The notes under the pieces: model-generated
The model's input: only the letters and a program-made list of their open reading frames with translations
The model's database searches: none
Told to the model about the DNA's origin: nothing
Assembly (NCBI GenBank): GCA_002327445.1
Contig: DCWA01000001.1
Location: 1 to 44,564 of the forward strand
Length of the DNA stretch: 44,564 nt
Direction: 5' to 3'
Source: Desulfobacteraceae bacterium UBA2174
Lineage (GTDB): Bacteria > Desulfobacterota > Desulfobacteria > Desulfobacterales > UBA2174
Part shown: piece by piece, positions 1 through 7,506 of the stretch
How the letters are laid out: every line of letters begins with the position of its first letter
Position numbering within the stretch: the first letter of the stretch is position 1
Made by a program: the position numbers and the translations under genes

Positions 1-14
1 TTGCCCTGGCGCAC

Positions 15-30
15 CGGAATGACAGCAAAA
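15..30. repeat. Partial copy of a dispersed repeat end
   Basis: Sixteen bases beginning CGGAATGACAGC are identical to positions 5723-5738, which close a repeat island inside this window. This is probably the end of another copy whose other half lies left of the window. Nothing else is recognised between 1 and about 100. Confidence 0.4.
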
Positions 31-104
31 CACTGGGACACAGACGAACGCTGCCGCCGGATGCAGGTATGGCCGGAGGTGCCGCTCGGATCTTCCCGCG
101 GGGG

Positions 105-133
105 TGGTCAACTCGTCGTCAGTGCATTATAAT
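105..133 (+). promoter_or_regulatory. Candidate sigma-70 promoter for the rhodanese-MauE pair
   Basis: A perfect TATAAT lies at 128-133, with TGGTCA (4 of 6 matches to the -35 consensus) at 105-110, a 17-base spacer. The rhodanese start lies about 74 bases downstream, which fits a short leader. Confidence 0.35.
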
Positions 134-206
134 GGTGTTTGTTTAAAAAGAAGCCACCCGCAGGAAAGCCCGGGCAGACACCACCTTTGAGGAGAGATCG
201 ATCTTG

Positions 207-707
207 ATGGACCGCAGTGTGAAAAAAGCGCTATGGCAAACTCCCGCCCTGATCCTGCTTGCCCTCGTGATGGGCATCAGCGTGAACCAGTGGCGCAGCG
301 ACGGGCTGGCGTTGGTGGGAGATCCGGCGGCAATGGCCAGCCTCGCCCCCGGTGGCACCACCGAGCCGATGGTGGATTTGGCCGAGGCCCGGCGGTTCTT
401 CGACCTCGGCCAGGTCCTGTTTCTGGATGCCCGCCCGGCGGAACAGTATGCCGATGGACATATTCGCGGCGCATTGAACCTTGCCTGGCCCCGGGCGGAA
501 TCCGAGTTCATCCACATCGCCGATCGACTTGCGACCGCAGGGGTCATCATCGCCTACTGCGACGGCGAAACCTGCATGCTGAGCCACGAGCTGGCGCGGT
601 TTCTCGCCGACATGGGATTTGCAGACGTGCGGGTCTTCGTCAACGGATGGACCCAGTGGCGGCAGGCTGGACTGCCCATCGACAGGGTAACTCCAGAAAA
701 TGGCTGA
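207..707 (+). CDS. Membrane-anchored rhodanese-like protein
   Basis: A single rhodanese domain of 166 residues, probably facing the periplasm and acting in sulfur transfer or thiol redox chemistry. One hydrophobic segment (about residues 11-27) should anchor it. The rhodanese signature is seen as LDARPAEQY (73-81), GHIRGALNL (84-92) and the active-site loop YCDGETCMLS, with the expected catalytic Cys118 and a second Cys123 that could form a disulfide or persulfide relay. The ATG at 207 follows GGAGAG at 191-196; a TTG directly before it (204) is an alternative. The next gene starts inside its last codons, so the two are probably translated together. That gene encodes a MauE/DoxX-like membrane protein, suggesting a shared envelope redox job; the substrate is not known. 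Confidence 0.85.
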   Translation: MDRSVKKALWQTPALILLALVMGISVNQWRSDGLALVGDPAAMASLAPGGTTEPMVDLAEARRFFDLGQVLFLDARPAEQYADGHIRGALNLAWPRAESEFIHIADRLATAGVIIAYCDGETCMLSHELARFLADMGFADVRVFVNGWTQWRQAGLPIDRVTPENG

Positions 708-1272
708 CCAGATCCTCCCGGCCGGCAGCGCCGCGCCGACGTCAAAACGTTGTCGATTGAACGGTTCCCGCGTGGAGAGCGACACCCGCCTTCGATCCTT
801 GCTGCCGTTTTTCTTGCGCATCCTGCTGGGGGTCGTGTTCCTCTACGCCAGCTACGACAAGATCCTCCACCCGGGCGCCTTCGCCCGGGCCGTGCACAAC
901 TACCAGATCCTGCCGTCGATCGCCGTCAATCCCGTCGCCGTGATCCTGCCCTGGATAGAACTCTTGTTGGGGTTCTGTTTGGTGGTCGGCGCCTGGCTGC
1001 CGGGCACGATGGTCCTGAGCACGCTCCTGCTGGCGGTCTTCAACGGCGCCCTGATCTTCAACCTTTCCCGCGGGTTGGATGTGAGTTGCGGCTGCTTTTC
1101 CACCCAAATCGCCGGATCTCCGGCGACTTGGTGGACCGCTGTCCGGGACGTGACGTTGCTGGTCGCCAGCATCTGGCTCACCGTTTCCATCTTGTCCACC
1201 CCTTCCCCCGACAATGCGCCTGACGGAGGAGACGGCAGACCGCTGGCCCCACCGCCAGAGCAACACCGCTGA
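700..1272 (+). CDS. MauE/DoxX-family redox-associated membrane protein
   Basis: Integral membrane protein of 190 residues with about four hydrophobic helices (roughly 33-53, 75-97, 103-122 and 148-166). The family signature is seen as LYASYDKILHPGAFA (48-62), HNYQILP (66-72) and a Cys-Gly-Cys-Phe loop (C130, C132). MauE relatives are linked to disulfide handling in the periplasm, and DoxX relatives to sulfur or quinone redox. The gene overlaps the rhodanese gene by 8 bases, a sign of coupling. Its own ribosome-binding site is weak, and a GTG at 772 just before the first helix is another possible start. The call to the family is firm; the precise role is inferred from the rhodanese partner only. 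Confidence 0.8.
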   Translation: MADQILPAGSAAPTSKRCRLNGSRVESDTRLRSLLPFFLRILLGVVFLYASYDKILHPGAFARAVHNYQILPSIAVNPVAVILPWIELLLGFCLVVGAWLPGTMVLSTLLLAVFNGALIFNLSRGLDVSCGCFSTQIAGSPATWWTAVRDVTLLVASIWLTVSILSTPSPDNAPDGGDGRPLAPPPEQHR

Positions 1273-1373
1273 TTCTGGTGCCATCAGGAAGTGCCTGAAA
1301 CCAGGGGAAAAGTGCTTCCCTCACATATAGATTTCTTGAGTCGGAAGAACCGGTGGTGGCCCGGTGGGGGGCT

Positions 1374-1392
1374 GGGGGCTACCCTAGCCCCC
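1374..1392. other. Stem-loop over the DUF72 stop codon
   Basis: Perfect 8-base inverted repeat GGGGGCTA/TAGCCCCC with a 3-base loop, lying over the stop codon of the DUF72 gene and in the gap between two convergent genes. There is no T-tract, so it is at most a weak terminator or a 3'-end stabiliser. Confidence 0.35.
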
Positions 1393-2224
1393 GGGCGGCG
1401 AGGAGGCCCGAGATGGTTTCGGCGTTGCGCGGGGCCTGGGCGCGCACGTGATTGTTGAAGAAGACCGCCCCTGCGGCGCTGCGGCGGGCCATGGGGGCGA
1501 TGCGCCCATCGATCCACTCCTCCAGTTCCGAGGCGCCGTAGTCGTAGTCGAACTGTTGCTGCATGTGGCCCGAACCCCAGCCCCGGGCGTTGCGGCCGTG
1601 GAAGCGCACGTAGAACAATTCCGGATTGGTGACCACGTCCAGGGCCGGAAACAGGCCGGGCAAGGCCGGCGGCAGGTCCACCGCCGCCAGGGTCACCCGC
1701 CGTCGTTCCAGCTCGGCGAACACCCGGTCCACGGCCCAGGAGGCGTGTCGAAACTCCACCGCCACCGGTAATCCATCGAGAGCGTCGAGCAGTTCGGCCA
1801 GGTACCGGCGGTTGGCCGGGGTCCGATCGAAGGACGGCGGCCACTGGGCCAGCACGGCCAACAGTTGGCCGCTCTGGCGCAGGGGGGCGATGCCGTCGCG
1901 ATACTGGGCCGCCTGGCCACGCCAGGTGGCGGGATCCACCTCATGGGTCAGGGTGCGGGTCAACTTTGCGGCGAAGGCGAAATCGACGGGGACCTTGGTG
2001 GCCATGCGGGCCACTGCGTCGGCCTTGGGCATCTGGTACCAGGTGTAGTTGAGTTCGGTGACCCCGAAACGTTCGGCGTAGAGCGGCAGCATCCTTTCGG
2101 ATCCGGTGCCCGGCGGGTAGAACCCGGCCGCGGTCCACTCGGTGTAAGAGTACCCACTGGTGCCGACGCGGATCCGGCATGCCGGCTCCCTGGCTGGTGC
2201 CGTTCGGGGAGACAACGCCGTCAT
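1379..2224 (-). CDS. DUF72 family TIM-barrel protein
   Basis: A 281-residue DUF72 (YecE-like) protein, a TIM-barrel family of unknown biochemical function. Diagnostic segments are the N-terminal RVGTSGYSY, YAERFGVTELNYTWYQ, the VEFRHASW strand in the middle and FYVRFHGRNARGWGSG, ending with FFNNHVRAQAPRNA. The ATG at 2224 follows AAGGTGA at a good distance; the frame stays open far upstream through the lexA-like gene, but that extension is a shadow of LexA codons. It sits 68 bases downstream of the LexA-type gene on the same strand and may be cotranscribed, which would make it damage-responsive; this is inference. Its stop codon lies within a small stem-loop. Confidence 0.85.
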   Translation of the reverse strand: MTALSPRTAPAREPACRIRVGTSGYSYTEWTAAGFYPPGTGSERMLPLYAERFGVTELNYTWYQMPKADAVARMATKVPVDFAFAAKLTRTLTHEVDPATWRGQAAQYRDGIAPLRQSGQLLAVLAQWPPSFDRTPANRRYLAELLDALDGLPVAVEFRHASWAVDRVFAELERRRVTLAAVDLPPALPGLFPALDVVTNPELFYVRFHGRNARGWGSGHMQQQFDYDYGASELEEWIDGRIAPMARRSAAGAVFFNNHVRAQAPRNAETISGLLAARGLG

Positions 2225-2292
2225 AAGAATCACCTTCAAAATTGGCACGCCGCAGCGCCGAGCGGTGCAGCGCAACCCAGAGATCGGCCCAT

Positions 2293-2916
2293 TCAGGCCA
2301 CCGAGCGCTGAAGTCCCACCACCTTGCCCTGAACCAGTACCTGACTGAACCCATAGCGCATGGGCATGTAGGCCGAATTGGCCGGGCGCAGCTCGATGTG
2401 GCCCGGGTGGCGAAAAAAGTGCTTGACCGTGGCCTCTTCGCCGTCGATCAGGGCCACCACGATCTCGCCGTCGGCCGCGTACTGGCGCGGCTCGCACACC
2501 GCCAGGTCCCCGTCGAGGATCCCGGCATCGCGCATGGAATCGCCCCGCACGCGCAGGGCAAACAGGTCGCGCCCCCGAAAAACGTCCGCATCGAGCACCA
2601 GGCTCCCCTCCCATTCCTGCTGGGCGTAGATCGGCAGGCCGGCGGTGATGCGGCCCACCACCGGCACTTCTCGCCAACGCTGGAGCCCGGCGGCCTCGCC
2701 GCGGGGGTTGAGCAGGTAAATGCTGCGGCTGTAACGCCCTTCCCGGCGCAGGTAGCCCTTCTCCTCCAGAATCCGCAGACCTTGGGCCACGGCGGCATGG
2801 CTGACGCCGAGGTCGCCGGCGGCTTGGCGCAGACTCGGAGCGCCGCCGTTGCGCTGGATCCGGCGCCGCAGGTAGTCCAATAGACGTTTTTGCTTGGGGC
2901 TCAGGACCGGTGGCAT
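2293..2916 (-). CDS. lexA: LexA-type SOS repressor
   Basis: A 207-residue repressor with an N-terminal winged helix (about 5-70; recognition region near SLRQAAGDLGVSHAAVAQ) and a C-terminal S24 self-cleavage domain. All autoproteolysis elements are visible: the scissile Ala92-Gly93 in GRITAGLP, the nucleophile Ser127 in RGDSMRD and the general base Lys165 in EATVKHF. In the family, RecA filaments trigger this cleavage and release the SOS genes. The ATG at 2916 is chosen because GAGGGAGAG lies just upstream; an ATG at 2979 would run through the putative operator. A 10-base inverted repeat with a third half-site lies 48-99 bases upstream, consistent with self-regulation. The DNA-binding helix differs from E. 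coli LexA, so a lineage-specific operator is expected. Confidence 0.88.
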   Translation of the reverse strand: MPPVLSPKQKRLLDYLRRRIQRNGGAPSLRQAAGDLGVSHAAVAQGLRILEEKGYLRREGRYSRSIYLLNPRGEAAGLQRWREVPVVGRITAGLPIYAQQEWEGSLVLDADVFRGRDLFALRVRGDSMRDAGILDGDLAVCEPRQYAADGEIVVALIDGEEATVKHFFRHPGHIELRPANSAYMPMRYGFSQVLVQGKVVGLQRSVA

Positions 2917-2963
2917 GGGCTCTCCCTCGATTCGGATCGACTTGGTTCCCAGATACACCGGCC

Positions 2964-3015
2964 AAAATGTAAAAGTCAATGTAAATATTTTTTGGACGGA
3001 CTTCCTTTACATTTT
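2964..3015 (-). promoter_or_regulatory. Candidate LexA operator: TGTAAA half-sites
   Basis: AAAATGTAAA (2964-2973) and its exact inverse TTTACATTTT (3006-3015) flank a third TGTAAA half-site (2980-2985) placed 12 bases after the first. The array lies directly upstream of lexA in an AT-rich patch of otherwise GC-rich sequence. It is the only regulatory-looking structure before that gene. The assignment to LexA is by position only. Confidence 0.45.
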
Positions 3016-3042
3016 CTGGTTGTCGAACGCCGCCCGGACCAG

Positions 3043-4321
3043 TCAGGTTTTGCGCAACTGTTTCTTGTCGATCTTGCCCACCGAGGTCATTGGAAGGCCT
3101 TCCAGGAATTCGATCTCCTTGGGTACTTCGTACGGAGCGAGCTTATCCTTGGCGAACTGGAGGAGGTCGGCCTTGAGGGCATCGTCGTCTTCGGATGCAA
3201 AGCCGGGCGCCTTCTGGATGCAGGCCTTGACCAGCTCACTGCCCGGCCGCAAGGGGTTGGCGATGCCCACGATGGCGATCATGCCCACCGCCGGATGCGC
3301 CGCCAGCACTTCCTCGACCTTCTTTGAAAAAACCTTGAACCCGGAGACGATGACCATGTCCTTGGTGCGGTCCACGATGCGTAGATATCCGTCCGCATCC
3401 ATCACCGCCACATCTCCGGTATGCATGAACCCTTCCTTGTCGATGGCCTTGGCCGTTTCTTCAGGCTTCTTGTAATAGCCGACCATGACCTGCGGCCCGC
3501 GCACGCAGATCTCGCCGGGTTCGCCGAGGGGCACCAGGGTTCCGGTGCCCGGATCCACCAGCTTCAGCTCCGTGTTGATCAACGGCAGACCGATGGAGCC
3601 GAGCTTCTTTGGGCCGGCAGCCGGGTTCATGGTGGTCAAGGGTGCGGTTTCGGTCATGCCGTAGACCTCCAGCAGCTTTCCTGCGCCCACGACTTCTTCC
3701 AGGTCCTTCCGGGATTCGGGGGGGGGGAAACGGCGCCGCGGCGCAGATGCAGCACTCCACCCGGCTGTGGTCCAGGGTCTTGAACTTGGGGTTGGCCAGA
3801 AGCATTTGGAAGAGGGAAGGAACGTTGACGATGGTGGTGGGCCGATAGCGAGCCAGCTCGCCGCGACCACCACCTTGAGCTGCGGCAGCCGCTCGTGAAC
3901 CTTCACCAGCCGGGCGGCGAAGATGGCGTCCAAAGTCACCAGGACCTTGGCGTCCGAGTCGTTGAGCTGGTAGGCCATCTCCTCCTCGCTCGCTGAGCAA
4001 GGGCGAGACCCCGGAAACCGCGCATCCGGCACGAAGGGTCCCCAGCCAGGCGACGACGTATTCGGGAATGTTGGGCAGGTTGATGCCGACCACATCGCCC
4101 TTTTTCAATCCGGCCGCCAGCAGCATGTGGGCGAAACGGCTGGCGTAGCGGTCCAGGTCGCCAAAAGGGATTTCGGTTCCCATGTAGGCCAGGGCGGTTT
4201 TCTAGGGGTAGTCACGGAAGGCGGGGCGGACTGCATCGACGTAGGAGATCTCCCAGTCGCGCGGATCCACGGGTCGAACATCGGGATCGTAGGATTTCCC
4301 CCAGAATCGCGTCTCATCCAT
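3043..4321 (-). pseudogene. Decayed long-chain acyl-CoA ligase
   Basis: Remnant of an AMP-forming fatty acyl-CoA ligase. Reading from an ATG at 4321 (AGGAGA just upstream), the N-terminus is intact until an in-frame TAG at 4202-4204, where relatives have a Glu codon (after FRDYP, before KTALAYMG). A 4-base duplication near 4005 then shifts frame, as does a run of ten C (plus strand G, 3718-3727). Around 3858-3868 the text jumps from KVVVAA to LARYRPTT, so the central part with the ATP-binding YTGGTTG-type motif is missing: the locus has about 425 codons against roughly 550 in the family. The C-terminal half, with YGMTETAP, the GEICVRGPQVM segment, TGDVA and the GKIDKKQLRK tail, is well preserved. 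Several independent lesions make true decay far likelier than one sequencing error. A palindromic operator-like site remains upstream. Confidence 0.88.
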
Positions 4322-4415
4322 CGCGGTCTCCTTGGCTTCAGGGGTCATGTGGCCGAAACGGTTGCGAGTCAACATCCAGACAAGTTTTTCCTGTGGCGGT
4401 TTTCAAAAAACATTT

Positions 4416-4434
4416 TTCTGAATAGCATTCAGAA
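4416..4434. promoter_or_regulatory. Palindromic operator-like site
   Basis: Perfect palindrome TTCTGAAT-AGC-ATTCAGAA in an AT-rich gap between the acyl-CoA ligase pseudogene and the DUF89 gene. TGAAT-n3-ATTCA resembles sites used by fatty-acid-degradation repressors in other bacteria (for example Bacillus FadR, TGAATGA-type half-sites), which suits an acyl-CoA ligase promoter; the regulator is not in this window. Confidence 0.4.
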
Positions 4435-4563
4435 GTTATTTCTGTTTTTTAGTTATCATTGCACATGACGAAAAACAACGGGCAAAACGCCCCCAGGGCC
4501 GCTTCGCCCCTCGGCGAGATCGCCGGCGTTTAAATCGAGACGGGAAAATGCTATGGCAGACGC

Positions 4564-5445
4564 ATGAAAACATTCTACGACTGCCTGCCCTGTTTCGTGG
4601 CCCAGGCCATTGCGGCCCTGGAGCGTTGCGGACTCGACGAACCGACCTTCCAGGAAACGATGCGCGCCGTGTTCGGGGAATTGGCCCGAGTCGATTTCAC
4701 GGCCCCGCCTCCGGCGACGGTGCGAAACCTCTACCGCCTGATCCGGCAAGCCACCGGCACAACAGATCCCTACGCGGTGGAGAAACAACACTCCAACCGC
4801 CTCGCATTCTCCCTGGCGGAAAAGTTCAGAGAGCAAATCGAATCTTCCGAAGGCGGCTTCACCGCCCGCCTCAAACTGGCCCTGGCGGCCAATAGCATCG
4901 ACTACGGTAGATACGGCCGGCTGCAGGAAGGAGATGTTCTGGAAGCGATGGAAACGGCCCTGGCAGCACCGGTGGATCCAGATGCCGCCGCGGCGCTGCG
5001 CCAGGCGGTGGCCGAGGCCGACCGGATTCTCTATCTTTGCGACAACGCTGGGGAAATTGTCTTCGACCGCCTGTTGATCGAGGTTTTGCCGACCGAGAAG
5101 ATCACCGCGGTGGTGCGCGGTGCGGCGGTGATCAATGACGCCACCCTGGAAGACGCCCGGGAGGTGGGACTCACCGAGGTGGTTCAGGTGATGGGAAACG
5201 GCTCCGATGCCCCCGGAACCTTGTTGGCGACCTGCTCACCGGCGTTCCTGGAGCGCTTTTCCGACGCCGACCTGGTCATCGCCAAAGGCCAGGGCAACTT
5301 CGAAACCCTGAGCGAAACGAGCGGCAAGCGGATCTTCTTTCTGCTCAAGGTCAAGTGCCCCCTCATCGCCCGGGACATCGGCGCACCCACCGGCCGCCTG
5401 GTGGTGAAGCACCATCTTCTCCCGGCGGCGACTCCGAAGTCCTGA
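4564..5445 (+). CDS. DUF89 / ARMT1-like metal-dependent phosphatase
   Basis: A 293-residue DUF89 protein. The family signature is seen as the N-terminal CLPCFVAQA, the central LYLCDNAGEIVFD with the Asp/Asn metal ligands, VVRGAAVINDAT and the late KGQGNFETLSE. Characterised relatives are Mn/Co/Ni-dependent phosphatases that clear damaged phosphometabolites such as sugar phosphates; the substrate here cannot be read. The ATG at 4564 lacks a good ribosome-binding site, though the next residues MKTFYDCLPC match the family start. It runs away from the acyl-CoA ligase remnant and is followed by a repeat island, so it is probably monocistronic. Confidence 0.85.
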   Translation: MKTFYDCLPCFVAQAIAALERCGLDEPTFQETMRAVFGELARVDFTAPPPATVRNLYRLIRQATGTTDPYAVEKQHSNRLAFSLAEKFREQIESSEGGFTARLKLALAANSIDYGRYGRLQEGDVLEAMETALAAPVDPDAAAALRQAVAEADRILYLCDNAGEIVFDRLLIEVLPTEKITAVVRGAAVINDATLEDAREVGLTEVVQVMGNGSDAPGTLLATCSPAFLERFSDADLVIAKGQGNFETLSETSGKRIFFLLKVKCPLIARDIGAPTGRLVVKHHLLPAATPKS

Positions 5446-5818
5446 ATCCTCGGTTGCGACCAAGGTTTCTTGCCGTCATTCCGGAAGCCATTCTCCCCTG
5501 TCGTTCCGCACGCAGTGAGCCTCGCCGCCGGCCGTGGCGTAGCCGGTTGGAGCAGACAGCGGACACCTGCTCCCATGCTGTCCCGAGGAGCGCATGGCCC
5601 CCTGTCATCCCGAGGAACACCGTGCCCCCCTGTCATCCCGAGGAGCAACGCGACGAGAGATCTCCTCCGAATTTGCCGGCATTTCCCGCCGTATTCCCGA
5701 CTGCAGATTCCTCCCTGACGCTCGGAATGACAGCAAAAGAAGGTCGGCATCCGGTGGAGTCCCCGCCGCACTATTCGTGCTTGCTGACACCAACTTTCAA
5801 TATACGAACAAGCAGCGA
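5446..5818. repeat. Intergenic REP-like repeat island
   Basis: No gene is recognised in these 373 bases. An inverted pair bounds most of the region: TGCCGTCATTCCG at 5471-5483 and CGGAATGACAGCA at 5723-5735. Inside lie three tandem 27-28-base units carrying CCCGAGGA (at 5582, 5609 and 5637), the last continuing into CGACGAGAGATCTCC. Such GTCATCCCGAGGAGC / CGGAATGACA elements are dispersed intergenic repeats in many environmental bacterial genomes. Open frames in this block are by-products of repeat composition. Confidence 0.7.
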
Positions 5819-6772
5819 TCAGGTCGCGGCCTGGACGTCCGCTTCTCCCCTGGCACGGTAATAGACCACGCCCCCGGTGCGGCTGGATTCCACCAATCCC
5901 CGGGTGACAAGCTCCTCCAGATATTTGGCCACCGCGTTCAGGTGCATCTGAAGGCCGTCGGCGATGCCGCCAGCCGTGCAGGGCCGCCGGCGCAGCAAGT
6001 CGAGCATCTCCTGGCGGCCGGCGGCGAACTCGCCCAGTTGGTGCACGCCGCGAAAATCGGCGATCACCTCGGCCTCGGGCTCAAACTGCTTGGCCAGTTC
6101 AGACAACCGCTCCAAGCTGACCCCGTTGGCAAAATCCTCTGCCGGCGGACGGCACACCGTATTGAGCTGGACCCGCTCCGGGGCGATTTCCTTCACCCGC
6201 CGGACCAGTTTTTCCACCTGCGCCGAATCGGACGTCAACCCGTCGAGGATGAAGACCTCGAGCCAATAATGGCCGCTGAACTCCCGGCGCATGGAGGCCA
6301 AACCGGCTACCATCTTTTCGAAATCGATGGATGGATGGGGTCGGTTGACGGCTGCGAACACCTGCGGGTCGCCGCCGTCCAGGGATGGAATCAACAGATC
6401 CGCCCCGGCCAGGTCCTGGCGCACCTGCGGGTCCGAAAGCAGCGAACCGTTGGTGAGCACCGCCACCGGGGTGTCGGTGAGGTTCCGGATGCCGGCGATC
6501 AGTTCGCCAAGCCTCGAATAGAGGGTCGGCTCACCGGAACCGCTCAAGGTAACGTAGTCCGGACGCCGGGCGAGGCTGGCTTGCAGGTCGGCGAGCACCG
6601 CGTCCAGGGGAACGTACTCGCGGCGCTGCACCGTCAGGTCGGTGGTTCGACCCAACTGGCAGTAGATGCAGTCATAGCTGCATGTCTTGAAGGGGACAAG
6701 ATCGACGCCCAGGCTGCGCCCGAGGCGCCGAGAGGGGACCGGACCAAAGACATGGCTGCGGGGGCGGCTCAA
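5819..6772 (-). CDS. Radical SAM protein with C-terminal winged helix
   Basis: A 317-residue radical SAM enzyme of the COG0731/TYW1-like type. The cluster motif is CSYDCIYCQ (C31, C35, C38), preceded by FGPVPSRRLGRSLGVDL, and the SAM-binding GSGEPTLY and VLTNGSL segments follow. The last 60 or so residues (about 248-310) look like a winged-helix domain (DLLRRRPCTAGGIADGLQM onwards), so it may also bind nucleic acid. The start is taken as TTG at 6772: GGAGGTGG lies just upstream and the TTG overlaps the FmdB stop as TTGA, a coupling arrangement. It is the last gene of a NifX-like/DUF5320/FmdB set, which suggests metal-cofactor or metal-related chemistry; substrate unknown. Confidence 0.8.
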   Translation of the reverse strand: MSRPRSHVFGPVPSRRLGRSLGVDLVPFKTCSYDCIYCQLGRTTDLTVQRREYVPLDAVLADLQASLARRPDYVTLSGSGEPTLYSRLGELIAGIRNLTDTPVAVLTNGSLLSDPQVRQDLAGADLLIPSLDGGDPQVFAAVNRPHPSIDFEKMVAGLASMRREFSGHYWLEVFILDGLTSDSAQVEKLVRRVKEIAPERVQLNTVCRPPAEDFANGVSLERLSELAKQFEPEAEVIADFRGVHQLGEFAAGRQEMLDLLRRRPCTAGGIADGLQMHLNAVAKYLEELVTRGLVESSRTGGVVYYRARGEADVQAAT

Positions 6773-7038
6773 TGTCCACCTCCACATCCCGGTCGGTCGC
6801 AACGCTCGCTGCGACCGCAGCAGGTCTGACCGGACCGCTCATAGGCGCACCCGCCGGCGCCTCGGCCTCGACCGCCGCCGTGGCTGCCGCTCTTCAAGAT
6901 GAAACCGCCCCCGCCTTCGATGAGGCGCTCGACGGCCCCGCCGCAGTCCGGGCAGGCGGCCACGGGCGCATCGCTCATGCGCTGGAAACGTTCAAAGGTC
7001 TGCCCGCAGGCGGTGCAGCGATACGTGTATGTTGGCAT
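6769..7038 (-). CDS. FmdB-family zinc-ribbon protein
   Basis: An 89-residue FmdB (CxxC_CxxC_SSSS) small regulatory-type protein. The N-terminus MPTYTYRCTACGQTFE and the two CxxC knuckles (C8/C11 and C29/C32) are diagnostic of the single zinc ribbon. The C-terminal third is Gly-rich with additional Cys (AYERSGQTCCGRSE and CDRPGCGGGH), which could be another metal site. FmdB was named from the formamidase operon and is proposed to act in regulation, but its function is unsettled. A 13-base-pair hairpin stands between the DUF5320 gene and this start, and the radical SAM gene follows with overlapping stop and start. Confidence 0.85.
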   Translation of the reverse strand: MPTYTYRCTACGQTFERFQRMSDAPVAACPDCGGAVERLIEGGGGFILKSGSHGGGRGRGAGGCAYERSGQTCCGRSERCDRPGCGGGH

Positions 7039-7054
7039 GATGCCTTCCTTGGTG

Positions 7055-7090
7055 CTTCGGGCGCCGGTCAGTGTTCCCCGGCGCCCGAAG
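7055..7090 (-). other. Strong intercistronic hairpin
   Basis: Perfect 13-base inverted repeat (7055-7067 with 7078-7090, arm CTTCGGGCGCCGG) and a 10-base loop, in the 82-base gap between the DUF5320 and FmdB genes. On the operon's transcript it would be a very stable hairpin without a U-tract, so a processing or stability element, or a partial transcription block, is likelier than a classical terminator. Confidence 0.6.
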
Positions 7091-7120
7091 GAGGATTGGG
7101 TCTATCCATTGACGGAACGT

Positions 7121-7471
7121 CTATGCTTCCCGCCCCGTCGCCTTTTCCATGGATGCCAGACGTTGCTGGATGTCATCCATCTGCCGCTGCAGGAAAGTGG
7201 CCTGGTCCTGCAAGGTACGGCGTTCGGCTTCCGGATCCGGAGCGCCGCTGTAAGGATAGGGATAAGCGGCCGGCGCCCATGCGCCCCAACCGCGTCCATA
7301 TCCTCCGAAACGGCGCCCACGGAACCCGCCGCCGAAGCGGCCGCCCCAGCCCCGTCCCCATCCGCCGGAACCGGCGGTGAAACCGGGAGCAGGATTTCCG
7401 GTGCAGTACCCCAATCCGCGACCCGTGCGGGATCCTTGGCCCAGCGGGCCTGTTCTGTCTCCACCCGGCAT
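7121..7471 (-). CDS. DUF5320-like Gly/Arg/Tyr-rich protein
   Basis: A 116-residue small protein with the layout of DUF5320: N-terminal MPGGDRTGPLGQG, a middle rich in Gly, Arg, Trp and Tyr (about 30-75), and a C-terminal coiled-coil-like helix (ERRTLQDQATFLQRQMDDIQ, about 84-103). Function unknown. In anaerobes such genes regularly lie beside NifX/NifB-like (MTH1175-type) proteins, as here, 35 bases after the NifX-like gene. That conserved pairing suggests a shared role in metal-cluster handling, but nothing in the protein itself binds metal obviously. Confidence 0.75.
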   Translation of the reverse strand: MPGGDRTGPLGQGSRTGRGLGYCTGNPAPGFTAGSGGWGRGWGGRFGGGFRGRRFGGYGRGWGAWAPAAYPYPYSGAPDPEAERRTLQDQATFLQRQMDDIQQRLASMEKATGREA

Positions 7472-7506
7472 GGTAAACCTCCTTGTTGCGGGTTATCCGA
7501 TGAACA

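Noticed and set aside
1379..2965. A 528-codon minus-strand frame covering both the DUF72 gene and the lexA-like gene
   Set aside because: Its first half is an out-of-frame reading of the LexA gene with high Arg/Pro content; only the last 281 codons (DUF72) have family motifs and a ribosome-binding site.
5594..6829. A 411-codon plus-strand frame across the repeat island and the radical SAM gene
   Set aside because: It reads the repeats and then the antisense strand of the radical SAM gene.
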